In this document: positions 45,040 to 54,915 of the stretch, one piece after another | Numbering within the stretch: the first letter of the stretch is position 1 | Layout: each line of letters begins with the position of its first letter | Source: Paralithodes platypus | Taxonomy: Eukaryota > Arthropoda > Malacostraca > Decapoda > Lithodidae | Assembly (NCBI GenBank): GCA_032716605.1 | Contig: CM064501.1 | Span: forward strand, 19,572,687-19,636,686 | Reading direction: 5' to 3' | Length of the DNA: 64,000 nt | Notes under the pieces: model-generated | What the model was told of the DNA's origin: nothing | The model's input: only the letters and a program-made list of their open reading frames with translations | The model's database searches: none | Position numbers and translations under genes: made by a program

Positions 45040-45518
45040 CCCGTACAGCCCCAGCGACGCTTCTGACGTCGGCGATGTATGTAACGCACGAGCCCCAGAG
45101 ACGCGTCTGGCGCTTCACCGCTAAATTGCGCCGGACCGTGGGAACCTCAGGTGTAGCCAACTCAAGAGGGCGTCAGATTTTGTATGGGAACTGGTGTACG
45201 TATCCACGCCACCGTGCCGAGTAGTTGAAAACTCTCAAAGTCCCGTGCGTGCGTGTGAGCTGTGCACGTAAGCTGGTTTTTTGGGGTAATTGGCCTTCAA
45301 TTTTTTACTCTTGGTAAAATACATTTCAGGGGCTCTGTAGGACTCATTGCTTGGGTACTGTTGCGCTGGGTTTTTTCGTGGTTTTTCCTGTCATTGTTTT
45401 GCCTAAGCCCCATGGGTCGCTATTGTTTCTGGGAATAAAACGGCATTGTTGTTGAAAACCGGGGGCCCAGGGTTCTGGTGAACAGAGACCTTACGAAACT
45501 AGCCGGGTCTGTCCACGG
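45040..45518. mobile_element. MITE-2 copy 1 (piggyBac-like, TTAA target)
   Basis: Starts after TTAA (45036-45039) with CCCGTACAGCCCC and ends near CCACGGG (45518). About 440-480 bp, matching 51983-52420 throughout. The right TTAA is degraded to TGTC in this noisy region. It sits in the 3' region of copy C at a point where B and D read continuously from GGGGTGCCTTTTG to AGATCTGTG. Confidence 0.7.
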
Positions 45519-46310
45519 GTGTCGACTGGCAGATCTGTTCTCAGAGTCTCAGAGGTTAACCTTTTGTTTAAATCAAGCAAGGCTTTCTTTGGAAGCGACG
45601 CTCCTGCTTGTACACCCTTTTGTTTGTACTATGTGCTGGGCGCCAATAATATGATATATCTTTTCCGAACGTAAGAATAGCTATGTGGTTGTTTGATTGG
45701 GGATCTGCTTATGGCTAAGGGTTATGAATCTGATATAACGAATGTCCCCCTCCAGTCTTAGGATATCAGGTATAATCGCCGTGATGGAGGGGGCCCTAAT
45801 ACGGATTATAGGTTTCAACTCCTGTAAGGAGATAAAGAAAACCTCAATATTTGAGTAGTGTCCCTGTTTGCATTGAACGACTGGGGACCTCCCGACCTTA
45901 CCCCTTCCCATTCGTTGATGTATTTTAAGGATTTTGGTTTACGTTTTATATTGCATTGAAGGAAGGATCACGCCTGAGTCAGCGTCTGGTCAAAGATCCT
46001 CACAAGTACATCCACGATGATATGGAAAGGTTATGAATAGTTATTCTTATTTATTTTAATTTTTTTATTTTTTACGAAGTTTTTTCGTAGTGAGAACCCA
46101 ATTTCATAATGACGGAACCATGAGTGAGGTTTGCCTGCGCTCATGATGAAGGCTCCTCAATTTGGTAATGCTCTGTGCGGTAGTTTCAAACTACGGCGGA
46201 TGAGTGTTTTGAAGGAGGTGCCAAATGTAATATGCATAATCGTCAATGATTAACGGGCCACTACGAAATATTAGGTTTTTCTTTATCTCCTTACCAGGAT
46301 TCCAACCTAG
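45519..46310. repeat. 3' region remainder, ICR and right ITR of copy C
   Basis: 45519-45780 is degraded 3' non-coding sequence. The ICR is about 45781-45886 (right-end complement followed by GATTATAGGTTT and TAAGGAGATAAAGAAAACC). The ITR runs from about 45957, with TACGAAGTTTTTTCGTA at 46073, to about 46310. All elements of the copy B/D architecture are present but carry more substitutions and indels. Confidence 0.75.
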
Positions 46311-46447
46311 ATTAGGTAATTTGTAGGTTGTTGTGATCAGGCTGTATCAGATGTGGTGGTCATCATCCTGTAGTAGTAGTACATTTATACCGAGTTGATA
46401 GGATAGACCACGCTAGCGCAGATTTAAATGTGGAGGGTATAGGTGTT
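46311..46447. other. Flank between copy C and the gap
   Basis: Short unassigned sequence; nothing recognised. Confidence 0.4.
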
Positions 46448-46547
46448 NNNNNNNNNNNNNNNNNNNNNNNNNNNNNNNNNNNNNNNNNNNNNNNNNNNNN
46501 NNNNNNNNNNNNNNNNNNNNNNNNNNNNNNNNNNNNNNNNNNNNNNN
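46448..46547. other. Assembly gap (100 N)
   Basis: Exactly 100 N, the usual placeholder for a scaffold join of unknown size. Adjacency across it should not be trusted. Confidence 0.98.
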
Positions 46548-47164
46548 GACTAACCTAAAACAAAAATAACCAAAAACAAAAAAGTATGAAATATGCAGAA
46601 GTAGGCTACCAGGGGTGATAACCTACCTAAAAAAGCAAAACAAATATATATATATAATAGAATATGTAACTAAATATACAATTCACCAAATAGAGATTAT
46701 ATAAAAATAAAGTGTAACTGCACACAAGGGGTTAATATACTGTATCAACAGATGGCGCTGGTGTCACTGTAGGCTAGTCAAGCAGGATTATATTTAGATA
46801 AACAAAGTTATCAGTCAAAGGTTACTACAGTACAAGATCATGCAAGCAACAACTAAAATTACAGATATATATAGCTACAGTAGGATACTGAATACGATAA
46901 CTACTAGAGTTAATAAGAAAATACAAAGCTAGGTCGATTAGAGGTGCGCGTGCGTCGTCTGCTACAAGCTAGGATAACAAATGTAAACAACAATGTTTAT
47001 CAGTCAGAAAAGCAATAAAATAACATGCACGGCAACTACAGAACTATGTGGAGGTTAAACAAGCACTTAACTACTGTTCATGCAATGAATAAAGGGAATT
47101 GGGATATGAAATACTCAAATTATGATCGAGTTTTCTCAGTGGCGATGCGGAGCTGTTGGCGATG
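46548..47164. other. AT-rich non-coding DNA after the gap
   Basis: No gene. The BEL/Pao polymerase frame stops at its right edge, so this may be unrelated DNA or a non-coding part of that element. I could not match it to the region upstream of the BEL gag, so I do not call it an LTR. Confidence 0.4.
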
Positions 47165-47865
47165 CTAAAGCCGGCGGGTGAAAAATCTAGTACATAGGAT
47201 GGCATATTCATTCAACAACAATGTCCCTTGGTCATTCAGGTCCTCGGGCAAACTGTCATCCCCTCCTATCTTACGTCTCCAAACTTCCTGCATTAGAATC
47301 CTAGCTCTTATGGTAACGGGTAATGCTAGACCCAAAGGATCAAAAAATTGCGCAACTTTGCTCAACAGACTTCTTTTTGTGTGCGCTCCTGTCTGCTGAG
47401 CAAAAGACCTTGTTTGAAAAGTTAGTATGTCATGTTTAGGTTGCCAGATCATCCCCAAATTTCTGGACTTTTCCTGGTTAAGAGATGCCGTACCATCCAC
47501 CTGTATTAAACTCTGAAGATCTTCACTATTAGTAACCCACTCGCGGAGAAATAGATGTGCATCCGCAAACAATCTGCGTGCTTGCCAGTATGCACATAAC
47601 AAATCATCTTGACTATCGCTAGTATCCTGCAAATTGTCAATGTATAATCCGCGAGATAGTTTACTTGTGTCCTCATGAGTGTCAGCTAGATGTTTTCTGA
47701 TTGTGGCATTTAACAAAAACTGCGAGCAAGTGGCCCCAAAGAGTACAACCCGAAAACGGTATATTATGATGGGACTTTCAGAGTCGCCGAACCAAAGAAA
47801 GCGGGTAACATCTCTATCTTCCTCCTTTAGCTTGACCATCAAGAATGCTTTCTCGATGTCACTGG
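47165..47865 (-). pseudogene. BEL/Pao reverse transcriptase, downstream part
   Basis: Begins DIEKAFLMVKL (the first catalytic-Asp motif region), continues FLWFGD, VVLFGATCSQFLLNATI and LYIDNLQDT; YIDN stands where the catalytic YVDD-type box is expected, so the second Asp appears changed. Then RSFAQQTGAHTKRSLLSKVAQFFDPLGL, the typical Pao connection. The frame ends at 47165 without RNase H or integrase. Confidence 0.85.
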
Positions 47866-49329
47866 TATGAGTTCTCGCCTAGAGTTCTAAAGGAAGCTAA
47901 GAATGAGCTCTCCAAACCACTGACATTACTATTCAATAAATCCTTGCAGTCTGGAACTATGCCTGATCAGTGGAAGCTAGCCAACGTAACACAGATATTC
48001 AAAAAAGGCAGCAAATCCCTACCCAGTAACTATCGTCCAATTAGCTTAACCTCAGTTGTATGTAAAATGCTAGAAACGGTCATACGAGACAGACTCGTAA
48101 ATCACTTAGAGGAAAATAACATACTTAAAGATACTCAACACGGCTTTCGTAAAAAACGTTCCTGTTTAACAAACCTCTTAGACTTCTTCCACGATATCCT
48201 CAACCTCTACGATGAGAGTAAAGCTGTAGATATTATATACCTTGATTTTCAAAAGGCCTTTGACAAAGTTCCCCACAAACGTTTACTGCTAAAACTAAAA
48301 GCGCATGGAATACAAGACGGTGTGTTGAAATGGATAGAAAATTGGCTCAGCAACAGAAAGCAAAGGGTAGTCATAAACGGTAAGGCATCTAAATGGACCA
48401 ATGTAAGTAGCGGGGTACCCCAGGGATCGGTACTAGGACCAATTCTCTTTCTAATATACATCAACGACATAGATGAGGGTCTCACCTGTACAATCTCAAA
48501 ATTTGCTGACGATACAAAAATTGCAAATAGCGTACTCTCAAAAGAACAAGTTGACGATATGCAACACAATCTAGATAAATTGTCATGTTGGGCCCAAATT
48601 TGGCAAATGAGTTTCAATGCGGATAAATGTAAAGTACTACATGTCGGATACCTAAATGAGAAAGCAAACTATTCGATGAATGGCACTCAGCTTAAGAATG
48701 TAAACAGAGAAACTGATCTGGGAGTAACAATATCGAGTAACCTAAAACCGAGTCAACAATGTTCAGAAGTTGTTAAGAAGGCAAACAAAATAATTGGCTT
48801 TATAGGCAGGTCATTTGAGCATAAATCCAAAGAAGTTATCCTAACCCTTTACAATTCCTTAGTCCGCCCTCTTCTGGAATACTGCGTTCAATCCTGGTGC
48901 CCTTATTACCAAAAAGATATAAACAAGCTAGAACGAGTTCAACGTAGAGTTACCAAAATGATACCTAGCCTAAAGAACAAACCATACGAAGAGCGTCTTA
49001 GAGAATTAAATCTATTTCCTTTAACCCAGCGCAGATTAAGAGGCGACTTAATTCAAGTGTTCAAAATCATCAAAGGCATCGACAATATGAACTGTAGTAA
49101 GTACTTCACTATCGACCAATCTAATTACACGCGGGGAAACGGTTGCAAAATTATTGGTAAATCTTTTAACTCGCACGAATCTAAGAATTTCTTCTTCAAT
49201 CGAGTTGTCAACTTGTGGAATGGGCTTCCCCGAGACGTTATAGACTGCAGCACCGTTGATTCATTTAAATTCCGCCTAGACAAATATCTCGCATCAAACC
49301 CGCGACTGACTGCGTTTGTAAATGAATAA
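47866..49329 (+). CDS. Reverse transcriptase of LINE-3 (ORF2 C-terminal part)
   Basis: Uninterrupted frame of about 487 codons to the stop at 49327-49329. RT motifs: NVTQIFKKGSKSLPSNYRPISL, HGFRKKRSCLTNLLDF, IIYLDFQKAFDKVPH, SGVPQGSVLGPILFLIYIND and catalytic KFADDTK. The thumb and CR1-type C-terminus follow (LEYCVQSWCPYYQKDINKLE, RRLRGDLIQVFKII, NRVVNLWNGLPRDVI). No endonuclease and no native start, due to truncation. The intact frame suggests recent insertion. Confidence 0.9.
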   Translation, partial: YEFSPRVLKEAKNELSKPLTLLFNKSLQSGTMPDQWKLANVTQIFKKGSKSLPSNYRPISLTSVVCKMLETVIRDRLVNHLEENNILKDTQHGFRKKRSCLTNLLDFFHDILNLYDESKAVDIIYLDFQKAFDKVPHKRLLLKLKAHGIQDGVLKWIENWLSNRKQRVVINGKASKWTNVSSGVPQGSVLGPILFLIYINDIDEGLTCTISKFADDTKIANSVLSKEQVDDMQHNLDKLSCWAQIWQMSFNADKCKVLHVGYLNEKANYSMNGTQLKNVNRETDLGVTISSNLKPSQQCSEVVKKANKIIGFIGRSFEHKSKEVILTLYNSLVRPLLEYCVQSWCPYYQKDINKLERVQRRVTKMIPSLKNKPYEERLRELNLFPLTQRRLRGDLIQVFKIIKGIDNMNCSKYFTIDQSNYTRGNGCKIIGKSFNSHESKNFFFNRVVNLWNGLPRDVIDCSTVDSFKFRLDKYLASNPRLTAFVNE

Positions 49330-49536
49330 CTTTATCCTCCCCTCAGTTACTAACCCATATGTCCCCTACTAACTTCCTAGTCCTGCCACGTTAGTGGCAG
49401 GGCAGTAGTTCCCTTTCCAATGTTCCCTTACCCACTCTAAACCACTGTTTGGACACTTGATCCTCAGTGTTTTGGAGGACAAGCAACCTAGAAGGGTCAC
49501 TAGACCTGTTGTTGCTTGATTTCCTTTGTACTCCTT
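47866..49536 (+). mobile_element. LINE-3: 5'-truncated CR1-like element in the BEL/Pao RT
   Basis: Inserted between the BEL codons for KYAYT and SDIEKAF; joining the flanks (CACTGGTA and TAGGCGTAC) gives a continuous reading. The 3' UTR (49330-49536) ends in two copies of TCCTTTGTA, a short-repeat tail rather than poly(A), as in CR1/L2-type elements. It contains a perfect hairpin CCTGCCAC-GTTA-GTGGCAGG at about 49383-49402. Confidence 0.85.
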
Positions 49537-49925
49537 TGTATAGGCGTACTTCCCCAGCCTAAACCGCAATAGATGTTGGGACAGGTCCGACACCATAGAC
49601 GGACCTGTCAACAGGCAGTCATTTAGACTGGGTTGTTGTCCTTGGTGGGCAGAACAGTCATACACCACCCTTATTGGTGTGGTGACGCTGTCTTTCTTTA
49701 CCCCATGATGGGCCAGATAGTGAACCCTACCCTTCTTACACGGTTCCTTGACATCGACTCTCTCTATAAAGCCCCTATCCTCATAACTCCGAAATACATC
49801 GTCATATGCCTGGCGCGTGCTCGGTTCGTTAGACAATTTCCGCTGCAATGCGCGCAAGCGACCTAATGCCAAACCATAGTTGGTAGGCAGGCTTATCTCA
49901 CCGTTCTTCCAGGGTAAACTAACTT
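49537..49925 (-). pseudogene. BEL/Pao reverse transcriptase, upstream part
   Basis: Residues matching the start of Pao RT: LGRLRALQRKLS, GFIERVDVKE, YLAHHGVKK, TPIRVVYDCSA, SLNDCLLTGPS and RFRLGKYAYT, where LINE-3 cuts in. It continues in the piece at 47165-47865. Confidence 0.85.
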
Positions 49926-51008
49926 TATATTGCTTGTCTGAGGCACAGTGGCAGACTCGTCAAACCTTTGTAGCGCAACTTCCGAGTCATAATCAGTCTC
50001 CATAGGATTAATGCCTATGTGATCCAATCTCCACAGTCGTTCCAGGTCGAACTCGGCAGCCATCTTAGGGTCACTAGGTTGGGAATCCTCCCTTCCCAAC
50101 TCCTCTGCCGCGGTTACATTTACTTTATATATCGAGACCGTGTCGACCAGGACCTTTGACTGTGTAGTATGCACCTTTCCGCTCATGCAGTATCCAAATT
50201 TAGTGGGGATTAAAATTACATCACACATCTTTTTAAATCCAGGGTATACTACTTCATAATAATGATCCACACCAAGTAGAACATGCACCTCACTCTGATT
50301 TCCCATGGGATCTGACAAGTTAACCCCCTTGCTACGTAATGCGTGTTCCACCTTTTTCACACCCACAGATACATATTCTGGTAGGGTGTCTACTACGATA
50401 CAAGTCATAAAGAACCGGTTTTTACGATAGAAATATGAAATCTCCGCTATCTCGTAGTCTTGTTTATCAGTAACCCCTGTGAAGCCCTGTAATCGAAGAG
50501 TCTCAGCCCCTACGATTCGGTGCTTCAGTCCCACTAGTACGGACCTCTTTATAAAGGAACGTTGAGACCCTTGATCTAGAAGTACCCGACAAACTTTGTT
50601 ACTGTCATTACCTTCCATGGGAATCTGTATTGTGGGCAATATAGTGGTGTCTTGCGTGCTACCTAGTGTCACAGTTGTAGTACCCTCTGTATTGACGTCT
50701 TTGACTTTATCTGCTGTAGGACACAACTTATCAAAGTGATGTCCTTTGCAGTGGCGACAGGGCCTTAAGTATGTAGCAGTACATTGTCCCTGCTTACCAT
50801 GTTCCCCACTTAGACAACCTACACATAGCTTCAATCTTTTCACCTGTGCTAGTTTTGTCTCATTTGTTGGGTATTTTACGCAGAAACTCCATTTATGTTT
50901 GTTGTTACATAGCTTACATAGAATCTGAGCATGTTTCTTATACACACCCTCTTTCTTTACTTTAGTCCCCACTGTCATGCTTATTGTTACCCTCTTCTCC
51001 ACATACAT
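49893..51008 (-). pseudogene. BEL/Pao zinc-knuckle and aspartic protease region
   Basis: N-terminal Cys/His clusters (CKLCNNKHKWSFC, CVGCLSGEHGKQGQC, CRHCKGHHFDKLC) are nucleocapsid-type zinc knuckles. The protease motif is VCRVLLDQGSQRSFI, where LLDxGS is the retroviral-type active site of the Pao family. It processes the polyprotein. Frameshifts at both ends separate it from gag and RT. Confidence 0.85.
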
Positions 51009-51907
51009 CTTCTCCCTCCCGACACATACATTCTCCCTTTGTTCAACTGTACATTATTGATCTCCTTGCTGAACTGAGTTTTGAACTCCCCCAGCTCAAA
51101 TGATCTTACCTTATCAAGTATTGCCATAGGAAGCTTCTGACGCAAGATAATGACTATCATTTCCTGCGTGGTAAGCCCTAGGGTGTCTAGCGATCGAGTA
51201 TGGCACTCCATATTTGCCCTGAAGTTTGTCAACTCATCAACCTTATACTGTGGTTCTGCGAGCCCCAACAAGGCAACAACATGGGCCATCTTCAACTGCT
51301 CTCTATCCCCGTATGTGGACTCTAATAGGTGAACTGCTTCAAAATAACTACCACCCACTACTGCAAAACCCTCTATTAAATGTAAGGCCTCTCCTTCCAT
51401 TTGTCCCTTCAGATAGTGAAACTTGCGGACATTATCCAAAGAGGATTCATGAACCGTAGATCGAAATACGTCCCAGAAAGCTAACCACTCGGTTAACTTG
51501 CCCCCAAATGTAGGAAGATTGAGCTTTGGGAGGTGTACAGAATGTTTTGGGTCAGCCCTTCTATGGGCCTCATTATCGCCTCCCTTCTTACTTGCGACAG
51601 CACGCTGTAATAGGCGCTTCGCTCTAAAGACAGGTTTGTCATAGAGGGCGCGATTATCACACTCTGTAACTATCTCTTCCTCCTCTATCATGTCAGCCAC
51701 AATCACCTCACTCAGAGCCGTAATACGACCGTGGGTAGCTTGGACGTTATCTAATCTAGCCTCCAATTCCTCTAGTTCAGCAGTAGTGATGAAAGTGTTT
51801 AAGTCCACAATTAGCCTATTTAATACTCCCCGAAGTCCCGCCCTTTGATTTTTAGGGGCTTTGATCAGCACCCCACTAGACGGTGTCTCTTTATCGTTTT
51901 TATCCAT
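50987..51907 (-). pseudogene. gag: BEL/Pao Gag
   Basis: 306 codons from a good ATG. Contains PKLNLPTFGGKLTEWLAFWDVF and KFHYLKGQMEGEALHLI, the signature of the DUF1759 Gag region of Pao elements. The upstream third is predicted helical. The frame ends just after the junction with the zinc-knuckle region because of a small indel near 51010. Confidence 0.85.
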
Positions 51908-51982
51908 TTTGCATGCGAGACTATAGGCTATGTATCTAAATATTACGTTACAAAGACAACGGCCAAATAATAGTCTAATTAA

Positions 51983-52420
51983 CCCGTACAGCCCCAGCGA
52001 CGCGTCTGACGCGTCGGCGATGTATGTAACGCACAGCCCCAGAGACGCGCCTGACGCGTCACCCTAATTGCGCCGACCGTAACCTCAGGTGTAGCCACTC
52101 AAGAGGGCTCAGATTTGTATGGGAACTGTGTACGTATCCCACGCAACCGTGCCGATGGTTGAAAACTCTCAAAGTCCATGTGCGTGCGCGCGAGCGCGCA
52201 ATAACCTGTTTTTTTGGGATAATTGCCTTCAATTTTTTACTCTTGTAAAATCCGTTTTCGGGGGCTCTGTAGGACCATTTTTAAAGCTTTTTGAGCGGTT
52301 TTTCGTGGTTTTTCCTTCATTCCTAACCCATTCGCTATTGTTTCTGGAATAAAACCATTTTTTGAAAACCGGCCGGGTTCTGGTGCGCAAACATTACAAA
52401 ACTAGCCGGGGCTCCACGGG
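51983..52420. mobile_element. MITE-2 copy 2 (438 bp, TTAA on both sides)
   Basis: TTAA at 51979-51982 and 52421-52424. Termini CCCGTACAGCCCC and, in reverse complement of the right end, CCCGTGGAGCCCC. Two subterminal units, CAGCCCCAGCGACGCGTCTGACGCGTC and the like at 51989-52060, each carry two GACGCGTC-type palindromes. No coding capacity. Lies just upstream of the BEL gag. Confidence 0.8.
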
Positions 52421-52424
52421 TTAA

Positions 52425-53533
52425 GAGACGCCAACCGGCGGACTTCTATGTTATGGAGAAAAAATAGTACACTAAATAGCAATACCTACTAATGGATCAT
52501 ATTGAACAAGAAAAAAATGTTAGGTCAGGTCATATGTCACAGGAAGTCTGAAACGGAAAAGAAAATTATTGGGGAAAGATGATGGGTGGGATGCAGGACT
52601 TAGGCAGGCGCAATGATACAACCCTGCATTCCGGCTCTAACCATCGCTTGGCTAGCCTTGCCAGTTTATCATAGAGTTGTTCCTGCATCCTGTTATATGT
52701 CCCCTTGTTCATTGCCTTAAAATCCCTTACTGGTAGCTAATTCCCGGGTCTGGGCACCAATGTGGTAAACTATCAATGGAAGTTAAATATTACTAAGCTA
52801 TAATGAATCAAATAAAATCAATCTAAATTGAATTCAATCTGAAACAGCTAATTTATATCCAAAGGTCTCACATAATAAATGTATATATAGGGTAAGGTTA
52901 TAAGGGTTAATATTAGCCAGGAATTAACTCACCAATAGTTCCACGTGTCAATGAGGCAAGGGAGAACGTTTTACCCAATATGGCGGTGGACAATGGGGAA
53001 CGAGACTTCGGTCCCAAGACGACTCGAGTCAAGTTAAAGAAAGAATAAATGATTACATGGGAATGGACATGATTATTATAATTTATGCTTATCTATCAGT
53101 CAGTCATAATGTCGATGAGAGCGTCGTGATGGTGTAGCTGAGTGTATTGCTGTATGTGTATTGTGATTAGAGGCACAAAAGCTCGATCAACTGAGGGCGG
53201 AAAATTTAGATGTTAACTGGTTGGTGTTCGTGAAGGCTCTGGCGTACCTCAAAAGCACACCTTGCTGCCTTAGCAAACCGCCAGGAGCCCAAATTATCGT
53301 ACCGCATTTAGGTTGCTCTATACGATAAATTATATTAATATATACGATAAATTCATATATACTACATAAGACCATGGCAATATTGCTTAATAGCATATTA
53401 GGCCTTTTATAACTTAACTTATTTACAATCTTATAATATACGATCTACTCGTCCTACGTCGTGCTGTAGGAGAGATCGTGACGTCACAGAGACATACGAG
53501 ATCACAAAAGTCATATTCTATCGTATTTATACG
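52425..53533. other. AT-rich region upstream of the BEL gag (possible LTR)
   Basis: On the minus strand TTGGTGCCCAGACCCGGGAA (52760-52741) follows ACCACA and resembles a tRNA primer-binding site after an LTR end. If so, 52761 to about 53530 would be the 5' LTR, but I have no second LTR for comparison. ORFs here are short and unsupported. Confidence 0.35.
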
Positions 53534-53834
53534 ATATGCAAGGTATTAAAGATAGGGAAGACGAATACTAATACAAAATATAAACTAGCTAATGCTGAAT
53601 TAGAAAACTCAGACTGCGAGAAAGATTTGGGTGTGTTTGTTAGTAACGATTTGAAACTTAGAAAACAGTGTATAAGCGTACGTAACAAGGCAAACAGGAT
53701 TCTGGGGTTCATCTCAAGGAGTGTGAGTAACAGAACTGCCGATGTTATCTTGAAACTTTACTTGTCATTAGTTAGACCTCATATGGATTATGCTGTCCAA
53801 TTTTGGTGTCCTTATTACAGAATGGATATAGATT

Positions 53835-53866
<32 letters not shown>

Positions 53867-54705
53867 CTATATTCCAACTACTCCTTCTCGGGCATAGGCT
53901 GAGAGCCTGTACATTCCACCGCTCAACACGGTGAAGCCCGTGAGGTCTTGTTCCAGTCTGGAGAGTGAGACATGCGAAGCATCCATCATGGCTCGAAGCA
54001 GCTCCATCTCTGAAGCGGCTGGTTGCTTCGCTCAAGTGCTTCACTGTCTCACCCTCCAGACTCAGACCCTCACTCTCAGAACGCCACCTATTGAGCAGTG
54101 AACTTGGAGAGAGTACAGCGAAGAATGACAATAATGATTCATAATATTAGAAATCTACCATATGAAGAAAGGTTGAACAAATTAGGCTTACATTCGTTAG
54201 AAAGACGCAGAGTTAGAGGGGATATGATAGAAGTGTTCAAGTGGTTCAGTGGGGTAAATAAAGGAGACATGAGAAATGTACTGAAGATCAGTGATAGCGA
54301 AAGAACTCGAACAAATGGTAATAAATTAGATAAATATCGTTTCAGAAAAGATATAGGCAAATATTGGTTTGGTAACAGAGTTGTAGATGAGTGGAATAGG
54401 CTACCAAGTGATATAGTGGGATCAAGAACGATAGGGAGCTTTAAGATAAAATTAGATAGGCATATGGACGAGATGGGTTGGGTGTGAGGGGGATCTACCA
54501 TGTGTGGGCCAATCGGCGCTCAGTAGACCCCCCGTTATCTTGTGTTAATCTCTGACCGTTTTGGTGGGGTCAGTACTCAAGGTATTAGTGAGTTGGGCCT
54601 ATAATTGGGCCTTGTAATTGGGGTTGGGTGTGACAGGGATCTGCCTTGTATGGGCCGACCGGCTTCTTGCAGACTCCCATTTTCTTATGTTCTTATGTAA
54701 GAAGA
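53534..54705 (+). mobile_element. LINE-4: CR1-like 3' fragment
   Basis: Coding part is the region after the RT palm: GKTNTNTKYKLANAE, KDLGVFVSNDLK, LVRPHMDYAVQFWCPYYRMDI, then after the insertion NLERVQRRMTIMI, RRRVRGDMIEVFKWF, GNRVVDEWNRLP, stop at about 54487. The 3' UTR has two related blocks (GGATCTACCATG... and GGATCTGCCTTG...) and ends TTCTTATGTTCTTATGT, an octamer-repeat tail usual for CR1-type elements. Confidence 0.85.
53838..54099 (-). mobile_element. Retroposed sequence with poly(A), inside LINE-4
   Basis: A T-run of about 30 (53838-53867) followed by 230 bp splits the LINE-4 codons between YYRMDI and NLERVQRR. On the minus strand it is a polyadenylated insert with a small frame, MELLRAMMDASHVSLSRLEQ and following, ending TAG right at the poly(A). 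I recognise neither a tRNA-type promoter nor a parent gene. No clear target duplication. It may be a SINE or a retrocopy. Confidence 0.55.
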
Positions 54706-54730
54706 ATAACCACTGTCGGTGGAAATACAC

Positions 54731-54731
54731 T

Positions 54732-54769
<38 letters not shown>

Positions 54770-54775
54770 TTAGTA
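54731..54775. repeat. (TTA)n microsatellite, tail of LINE-5
   Basis: Imperfect ATT/TTA repeat, interpreted as the simple-repeat 3' tail of the minus-strand LINE. Confidence 0.9.
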
Positions 54776-54915
54776 GGGGTAATTAATTTCTTCACACTTT
54801 CACTTCACACCTTCATACCTTGGGTCAATAGGCAGACCCCCCCCCCCCCTGTGGTTCCTGCGGTGAGTAGTTTCAGGCAGTAGTTGCTGCCCGTGGCCAC
54901 GCTGATGCGCCGCCA

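Larger units (their letters stand above)
24388..46310 (+). mobile_element. DIRS-like retrotransposon copy C, split by nested insertions
   Basis: Plus-strand element of the copy A subfamily. The left end (TTTATTAGTGGCCCC, the reverse complement of the right ends of A, B and D) is at 24388; the right ITR ends near 46310. Gag stops at about 29340 inside AAGACCTCTTCCCCCCAAGG and resumes directly after the LINE-2 poly(A) with GTACAGGTATAAACAAGG, collinear with copy A. The 11.65 kb between is therefore insertion. Two MITEs (28775-29194, 45040-45518) and a T-rich tract (44221-44474) are further additions. Confidence 0.85.
47165..52760 (-). mobile_element. BEL/Pao LTR retrotransposon remnant
   Basis: Minus-strand order gag (51907-50987), zinc-knuckle/protease (51008-49893), RT (49925-47165, interrupted by LINE-3). 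RNase H and integrase are missing; no env is seen. A possible primer-binding site is at 52741-52760. LTRs could not be delimited. Frameshifts near 51010 and 49925 break the polyprotein. Confidence 0.85.

Noticed and set aside
46548..47164. 3' LTR of the BEL/Pao element
   Set aside because: I found no matching copy upstream of gag (52761-53530), so an LTR cannot be claimed.
47165..52760. Endogenous retrovirus with an envelope gene
   Set aside because: Only gag, protease and RT pieces are seen; no env-like frame, and the Gag/protease types are those of BEL/Pao elements.
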